DNA from: Polytrichum commune
Lineage: Eukaryota > Streptophyta > Polytrichopsida > Polytrichales > Polytrichaceae
Length of the DNA stretch: 64,000 bases
Assembly (NCBI GenBank): GCA_950295325.1
Contig: OX485805.1
Coordinates: forward strand, 17,595,501-17,659,500
Reading direction: 5' to 3'
Shown: positions 35,321 through 64,000 of the stretch, piece after piece
How positions within the stretch are numbered: position 1 is the first letter of the stretch
Layout of the letters: each line of letters starts with the position of its first letter
The notes under the pieces: generated by a model
Told to the model about the DNA's origin: nothing
Databases searched by the model: none
The model's input: only the letters and a program-made list of their open reading frames with translations
Position numbers and translations under genes: made by a program

Positions 35321-38300
35321 TTAGTATTCATCGTCATCGGATCTTCCACACTCCTCCAAGGCTGCTTCTATCTCCTCTAATGCAGTATGTGGGAGTACAT
35401 ACACTACTTTGTCCCCTTTTGTGTGTGATGAGCTTGTACCATGGGGAACTTTGACGCAATTACCCAATGGGAGTAATAAAACATGGTCCCATGTCTAATT
35501 GTAGAACAAACGATGTAGGACTTCGCCCAGACTGCTTGTAGTACAAACCCAACATTACCTCATCACCCTGGTCCACTTTGAGACCATATGGATCTGGTCC
35601 TTGATCTTTGTTGACAACATGAAGTCCTTTGAAACACTGCACTATGTAGAATGATGCTCCTTCCCCATCAGCGGAGTCAGCCTTGACAACGAAGTTCTTT
35701 CCAACATCCAACATGGACGCAAGCTCATTATTATCTCTTGGATTGCCCCAAACATCAGTGCGTAGTTCCACATCACATTCGGCATCATCAGTTGCACATG
35801 GTTGCAATGTCACTAACTTCCAAGGAGGGACATGTGATGTAGATTCACAAAATATACCAGGTTTAGGGTCAACACAAGATTCACAAAAGCATGCCAAAGC
35901 TCTCGTTTCCAACAAGACATTGTTGGATTGACTCATGGAGTGCACTGAGTGCAAGCTACGTGAGCCATTTACTATCTGGCAATTGAATCCATGTTGACAA
36001 TCGACCATGTTCTCCTTGATCTCATGAAAACTTCGTTTCACCTCCCTTCGAGCACCAACATATGCTGCATGGTCCTTATTCATGGAGTTTTTGAGGAAAA
36101 CCACAACATTGTTTGCATCTTGCAAACGTGCTCCATGCGACTTCAATTGTTCCTTTCGCAATGCTTGCTTAAGACAAGCACCTGCCTTGTCATGAGGTCC
36201 CTTTCCATGACCCGACCCCCAATAGTTCCATTGCATTGCGCAACCAAATGGCAGTTGGTCAGATGATGTCAAACTAGGATAACGTGACACAAAAACCAAG
36301 GCCTTGCACCTTTAAATTGGCTTGCACAACCATCGCTCCAGACGATATGACGTTTTGGATAGAACCCCAGTGATGTTAAACATTGCCAATGTAGATTGAG
36401 ACAATGTTGGACAAAAAGGTTGTCGTGTTTGCGATCATCACTTATGTAGTAGTGGTAGTCAGTGTTTAACCTTAGGCTCTTACTATCACTAGGGTCATAC
36501 TTTGGGTTCACCCTATATGTAATATGCACTAAAATTGAAAGTTGGAAATTATATTAATGTTGCTCTTGCACCTCATTTTGTGTCTTGAAGGAGTAATTCT
36601 CAGAGAAATCTATGAGGGACATGATCTCTCCCTCTTTTAAATTTTCCTTACTAATCTTGAATTGTCTATCCTGCCATTGTGCCACAAAATCATGCATGAT
36701 AAATTTCTGAGTTTTGGGAGCTGCATAAATCAAGAACTCTCTATGGCTGGACATTTTTCTCTCTAGCCTAGTGACAAACTTATCCTCCCCCTTCTTAGTT
36801 TTCCCTGCAAGAACTTTCTCAAATCTTCTCCAAGCTACTAAAATAGTGTTTTCAGGATCCAACTCCCTGTTGCAAGCTGGGAGTAGTTGAACACCACATT
36901 TGACACAACTGCCTGTCAAACATTTTAAATTGAACCACTCCTGTCCACTGACTTTGGGACATAAAAACTTTTCCCATAAATCTGAACAAAATTTGTAAGT
37001 ATGGTAAGTAGCTTGACATGACACTCCTTGCCCTTGACCTGCTCCGTCAATTGGATTCCCACAAATGGTCTCACACGCACAAACACAGGGAGAATTCAAA
37101 CCTTGTTGATGTACTGTTGGGGCCCTTAAGTTATTGAAGCCCACTTTGATTTCTATCATCTCTTGATGATATTTACAACAACATGTGTTGAAATCTTTCA
37201 ACTTCCTCACAAAATAAGGCTTCAGCTTATGAAAGGAAATGAATCCAATATCCACTGTTGGATGTGCCGCTTTGAATCTACTGTAGAAATCCACATGTGC
37301 ATTGGAGGTAAAACATTATGCACAATAGAACACACGCAGGTGAGAGTCGTGTTAGGTAGCTATATGAAAAGAATGTACAGGTTGTGTAATCCCAATTGGA
37401 AAGTACTTTGAACTCCCAATGCCTCTTCAAGGACCTTTGAGAGTTCCTTAAGAATCTCAAGGAAGTGCCCTGAAAATGAGATTGTACTTTGAATTCCCAA
37501 TGACTCTTCAAAGACCTTTCAAAGTTCCTTAAGAATCTTTAGGAAGTGCTGAGAAAATGAGAAAGTACTTTGAATTCCCAAAGACTCTTCAAGGATCTCT
37601 AAAAGTTCCTTAAGAATCTCTAGGAAGTGCACTGAAAATGAGAAAGTACTGTGAATTCCCAAGGACTCTTCAAGTACATTTGATAGTTCCTTAAGTATAG
37701 GTAGGAAGTGTAACGCAAATGAGAAAGTCCTATGAATTCCCAAGGACTCCGCTCGGAAATTTGAGAGTTCCTTAAGAATCTCTAGGAAGTGCAAGGAAAA
37801 TGAGAGAGTACTTAGCATTCCCAAGGACTTTTCAAGGACATTTGAGAGTTCCTTAAGAATCTGTAGGAAATTGCATGAAAATGAGAAAGTACTTTGTATG
37901 TTCCCTAGGACTCTTCAAGGAAATCTAAAGGTTCCTTAATAATGTCCAGGAAGTGTAAAGAAAATGAGAAAGTTCCCCCCAATTTCCCTCGAATCCCACT
38001 AAATATCAAATATTATTTGGGCATTACAAGGAAGCTCTTAGTTTGGCTAAAGTCCTTACTGAAAGTAAACAATGTAGCCTACAAAAATGACTATGAAACC
38101 AATACATAGGAGTACATACATACTTCCAAACAAGTACTTTGACATGTGTACTCATCCCATAAAGGATTTTTCCTAAACTGAGCATGTACTTTGAACTGTA
38201 AGCAATATAGGGGAAACTGAGCACAATCAAATTTATGGAAGGACTTCATGACTCTTACCTCATTTTCTTGGAGCAAATGTGTAGCATGGTGCTCCCATTG

Positions 38301-39059
38301 ACGGCGACCGATAAGGCACCGAACCACGTCATGCATGTTTGGACTCGTTCTTGTCTCTTCGAGATACCACTTCCCAACTAAATCTTTCATACCTTCTGGA
38401 ATGGAGTTTTTTCTGGCCTTTCTATAACCCTTTGCCCAACATTCGTTATCTTCCTTGGCATCAAGTAGTTGCCTATGATGACTACCTCTCAAAACTGCTA
38501 TTCTATTAGGCCAATGCACTTTCCAGCACCCAACATGTTGGACCCGGAGGTTGTGGACACTACTGCAACCTCGACCACATTCCTGGCCACATATTTATCT
38601 TTACTGTGCCCAAACTTTAAGTGATCCCAGGTAGATGCAATACTATCACAAACAACCTCACACCCTAACAACTTCTTGCGTTTTAGTACATATTCTGGCA
38701 TGACATGTTGTAGAGTAGTACCACACAAGATGCTTTCAACTACCATTTTCTGAATCTCCAACCCTCTTGTGTTGGTTTCTTGTAACAAAGATATAGCCCA
38801 ATTTTTGCCGAATCGGGATGCAGCTTTTGTTGAGGATGACTGACCTTCTATGGGGTTCCCAGGACATTCTGAGCTAGACGTATACTCAAAAGTTAGGTCT
38901 TGTCTTTCAGATTGCAATATCAACCTTTGTTGGTGCCTCCTATGTTTTGCCCTATGTTTTGCGCCTAGATTGTGTATTCTGGATCCTTTCAGCCGCAATG
39001 GCAGCCAATGATGCCCTACTATGTTCACCTAGGTGTTGGCGGGTTCGTTTGTTTCCCAT
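35321..39059 (-). pseudogene. Decayed DDE-type transposase of the Sola-like element
   Basis: The first coding block runs from an ATG at 39059 to a donor at 38259 (GTAAGAG); the second runs from about 37294 to a stop at 35321, with a 964-bp intron between. The second block shows IGFISFHKLKPYFVRKL, a His/Cys cluster (CCCKYHQEM, later CLTGSCVKCG), SLIDFSENYSFKTQNEVQ (first acidic motif), IVWSDGCASQFKGARP (second) and YWGSGHGKGPHDKAGA (third). Proteins with the same DFSENY, SDG..xQFK and GHGKG..D signature occur widely in animals as uncharacterised transposase-like genes. Breaks: frame changes near 38950, 38519, 36295 and 35460, and an in-frame stop near 36556. The acceptor at 37295 reads CACAT instead of an AG, although exon spacing fits. 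It is therefore non-functional. Confidence 0.7.
37380..37975 (-). repeat. 81-bp minisatellite, seven units, inside the transposase intron
   Basis: GTTCCTTAA recurs at 37443, 37524, 37605, 37686, 37767, 37848 and 37931; spacing is exactly 81 bp five times and then 83. Because 81 is a multiple of three, part of the minus strand stays open as a 27-residue repeat (FSFSLHFLEILKEL), but it lies between the donor at 38258 and the second exon, so I treat it as intronic. Confidence 0.85.
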
Positions 39060-39743
39060 ATTATCTTCGACAATGATGTTGTGGTTAAGATCTTTCCTAT
39101 ACCAAACAAACATGCATATGTTTAGCCCAAACATATGTGGGTTCGTCTCTAGCCTCACAAACAACAAAGTGGCCATGGTCATGCATCCATATTATCCTAG
39201 TAATCACTGAAATTTCAAGACACCTAGCAGTCCATACCAAGACCACAAAACATGAAAGCAAATATATAGTACTTGAAAGCATGAAGTATGTAAAACCATA
39301 ATGTATAATTATGCACGTCAAGGTATGATAGGAGTTGCTCAAACCTATTGTGTTGTATAGACATTTCACAAAGTAACTTGGGCACTCTCTCTTGGAGTTG
39401 ACATTTTTGCTAGAGGAACACATCTGCAATTCAAAAATTGGCATATTGTATTCTTGTGTAACGTAAGTAGTGCTCAACAAATCCATTATGTCCTTAAAGG
39501 TGTCTCAAACTGACCCTTGTCTGAACCCAAAATACTATAAGGAGGAGTTTGAGGTGGTGCACGAGAACCTCGTCTCCAGATTCATAGTACCCAACACATC
39601 ATGGGTTTGACTCAATTCATTCCACAAAACGTACAGACAGAGAATGTTAGAGTATACCCACCGCAGCAGCTCCTTGATTTCGAAGTGACAGTCGAAGGGA
39701 ATGACTGTTCTAGGGTTTAGGTTGAGTTGGGTGGGCATTGTTC

Positions 39744-40168
39744 CATGGCGCCACGGGGAGGTCACTTCATTGTCAAGTTGACACCACGTGCGGACAAAGT
39801 TTGCTACCCCTATATTACATGCCATATATAATTTTAAAATTTATGATATTTTTTCTACATATACATAACCATTGATAGTATCTTTTGTATACTTTTTTGA
39901 AATTTTTAGTCATCTTTATTTTTTTTAGTAATTGTTTTAGTTCAATTCTGTGTCATTCTAGTTAGAAATGGTATGTTTTATGAAAAAAAAAAATCATCAA
40001 ATTTAGTTACCACTTTTAACTATGTCATATGTATTGTGTATATCTACTCATGAAAAAAAATTGATAAAATTTTGACCCATTTTGGTGGTGCAACTTACCA
40101 AAAGAAGATTTTTTTTGGCCGCACGTGGTGTTCAACTTGACAATGGAGTGATCTACCCGTGCATGGCG
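39744..40168. repeat. Inverted-repeat (foldback/MITE-like) insertion
   Basis: Arms of about 50 bp face each other: CATTGTCAAGTTGACACC and CACGTGCGG on the left (39743-39793), and CCGCACGTGGTGTTCAAC and TTGACAATGGAGTGATC on the right (40118-40168). They enclose about 325 bp of very AT-rich sequence. It lies in the 5' non-coding part of the Sola-like element and is probably a later insertion. No target duplication could be fixed. Confidence 0.6.
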
Positions 40169-40881
40169 CCCAAACAAGCGGCCAAGATGAGATCTTTGGA
40201 AATCGATTGATCAGATCTCGGGGAGAACCAACGGCCGGGATCTTCTCGGATGCCCGAGCGGGCAAGTGACGGGATTTCCAGACCAGCATGAATCCAAAAT
40301 AAAAAATGACAATTTGGCGACATCAATGGCATTTTTTGCTATTTAGGTGTGCATTGGTGGTCAATTATTTCCTGTTATGTATCTTGGTACCTTGGTAAAA
40401 GTGTCATGTGTCCATTCACATAAATTTTTTTGTCCAATTCTAATACTAGACGTTCCTTTTACGTGTGGCCATGAGTATATGTATATTTGGACATGTTTGA
40501 TGCCACATGTAAAGTTGGGCAATTGCTATTCAATACATATTTGGTTCTATTGGTACACACTTGAACGATGATTGTGAGGAAAAAATTTGGGATCGTTTCG
40601 ATTGATTCTTGTTGTCCTTTTCATTCCTTGATCCTAAGGTGAACAATTAAGACGGCACTCCTGAATGTCCTTTAAGGAATCAAAAGGATATCTTAGATGA
40701 CCCTATTCCTTCTAAATTAACTTTGTCAGTGTACTCGATATGGAGTATGAAATGTAGGTATGATCCAAAATATGCTTCACAATACAAATCTAAGCATACC
40801 AAGCATGTGAAGTTATCCAAAAAAGTCCGTTTTCCGTTAGACGCCCAAAAGTAGTACCCCAAACCGTGAATGGCCCCAATA

Positions 40882-42333
40882 GTCAAACAAGAAGGGATCC
40901 ATGTCATGACAAAACTCAAGCATTCTTTAATCACATGATTGAAGTGTGTGCTTGTGATTGCACTGTTGCAAAGGAGAAGTCCTTTTGAAGAAAGTTGCTT
41001 CTTACAGGATTAATCCACTTCTCCTCGAATGATAAGCAATTAGTTTAAGATGACCAACAAATCGAAATCAAGGTCATAGACATTTCTTCATGATTTTTGA
41101 AGATTATTGAAATATATTATTATTCACTAAAGAAGATTCTCTTTCTTTTAAAATGATCATATATAGTATAGATTCTCCCAGCTTTATTGACTTGAGCAGA
41201 AAATATTTTACAAAGTTTGAGGATGTAAGTTAGTCCGATCTCTTTTATACACAGAACTTCTCGATGTCTATTCTTAGATTTCACACTTACCGGGGTGTCC
41301 GACTGAGATAAATGATCAGATTGGACCCACTTACCGTACCTATGTGTCTCCTGCAGAATAACCTAATTGTTATTCCTTGAACTACAGAAGCACCTCAACT
41401 ACTGCTATTAAACCCTACATACTTGAATTGTTTTGCACAACATTGTCCTTGCTTATTCCAAACAGCCTCATGCTCTTGCCATGGCACAGATAAAGTAAAA
41501 AATTATCAAAGATGCTATCTACTGCATCCAATACACATTGTAATTTGTATTGAGACATGCGCCAGTGGATGACATTATTTTCAGAGGTCATATAACTGAA
41601 CCTGCAAACACCACAGCGATCTTAAAAACACATATTAAAAACCTCATGATTTGCAAAAATACTGTGTCTTTGATAGAAATTTTGCAACTATCTGTGTTGC
41701 AACTGAGAAATCAAAGTTTGAAAGAAATCTGCTATTGGCTATGGAAGTACAGGGAGAATTATTTACTTCCTTCTGTCCTAATGATGATGAGTGAGAACCT
41801 ATAATTCATACACAATGTCCATACATTTGAGCATTTTTTAGATGACTTTTTGCACATTCTCCACAAGGGCAGATCGTACTTTCACAATTCTTTGGCAAGT
41901 GCTTCAGAATCCAAGATCATAACTGGAAGTGCAGATACAACTGGATCCCATTTGCTAAGTTGTTAGCATCTCTTCTGCACATACTCCCTCCAAGGAAACT
42001 AAAAAGTCTACTTTCCCAATAATTGGCTCCATGGAGTGCTAGCCATGGAGTTTCCATTACATGAAAAGTTTTGCTTAAAAATCAGCTGTGTCCTTCCATA
42101 AACAAGAGTAGAAAGTGTCTTTATCAATGACACTCCAACCCCTTGCATGCTCTAGGTGTTGCTATCAAAGTAGAAACCCAATCAATACCATCAACTGAGG
42201 TAATACACAAAAGAAGCTCAAATTGCATCTTCATCCTGCACTATACACTGTATTGGAGTATATATCCAGCTTGTGTCATAATATCTCCTTGAAAACAAAT
42301 TGGTACTGTGAAGTGATGTTTGTCATAAATACA
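40882..42333. other. Spacer between the transposon and the ATM stop codon
   Basis: No open frame with protein character is present. The right-hand part should include the ATM 3' untranslated region, since the ATM gene ends at 42334 on the minus strand. No repeat was recognised. Confidence 0.5.

Positions 42334-64000
<21,667 letters not shown>

Larger units (their letters stand above)
35071..40877 (-). mobile_element. DNA transposon with 4-bp target duplication (Sola-like, tentative)
   Basis: The left end reads GGGGCCATTCACGATC and then GGGTACTACTTTCGGG; the right end, reversed, reads GGGGCCATTCACGGTT and then GGGTACTACTTTTGGG. These imperfect inverted repeats span about 34 bp. AATA directly flanks both ends (35067-35070 and 40878-40881), giving a 4-bp target duplication and exact limits for a 5,807-bp element. 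It contains one transposase gene on the minus strand. A 4-bp duplication is known for Sola and for Chapaev/CMC elements; the protein does not look like a CMC transposase, so Sola is the better guess. The terminal repeats remain fairly similar although the gene has several breaks. Confidence 0.8.

Noticed and set aside
37519-37824. Leu/Phe-rich repeat protein on the minus strand
   Set aside because: It is the translation of the 81-bp minisatellite inside an intron, without a start context or neighbouring coding sequence.

Overview
The window looks like nuclear DNA of a land plant. The evidence is a long gene with many GT-AG introns that encodes a plant-like ATM kinase, plant-type CACTA and PIF/Harbinger transposons, a LINE, and a satellite array. 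A Sola-like DNA transposon and the overall transposon mix would suit a non-seed plant (fern, lycophyte or bryophyte), but that placement is only a guess. There are no bacterial operons, rRNA genes or CRISPR arrays.

Layout, left to right. 1-5770: right-hand part of a CACTA element with an orphan SET-domain reading frame followed by a three-exon TNP2 transposase; its 3' terminal repeat ends at 5770. 5771-7413: an 85-bp satellite with higher-order structure, abutting the CACTA end directly. 7422-8620: a four-exon, 5'-truncated gene resembling a beta-class DNA amino-methyltransferase. 8620-13950: non-coding repeats, including an LTR-like unit, minisatellites and a ~980-bp tandem duplication. 13950-18240: a decayed LINE on the minus strand. 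18260-20340: a tandem repeat and two unrecognised minus-strand reading frames. 20600-25200: a PIF/Harbinger element with both genes open, carrying a nested 471-bp MITE in an intron. 25700-35066: LTR-like, LINE-like and AT-rich repeat debris. 35071-40877: a complete but decayed DNA transposon with terminal inverted repeats, a 4-bp target duplication and an unusual DDE-type transposase. 42334-64000: the last 53 exons of the ATM gene on the minus strand, running off the right edge.

The ATM gene is the only clear host gene. All 53 visible exons join in frame through canonical GT-AG sites, giving about 1,942 C-terminal residues (late HEAT solenoid, FAT, PI3K-like kinase, FATC), so it appears intact. 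Its introns hold a 21-bp minisatellite, a 5S-rRNA-like repeat and a short hairpin, and one coding exon appears to be only 14 nt long.

The most unusual parts are the two possible chromatin/DNA-modifying genes on either side of the CACTA/satellite junction (a SET domain apparently inside the transposon, and the methyltransferase-like gene just beyond the satellite), the Sola-like transposon, and the 5S-derived insertion inside ATM.
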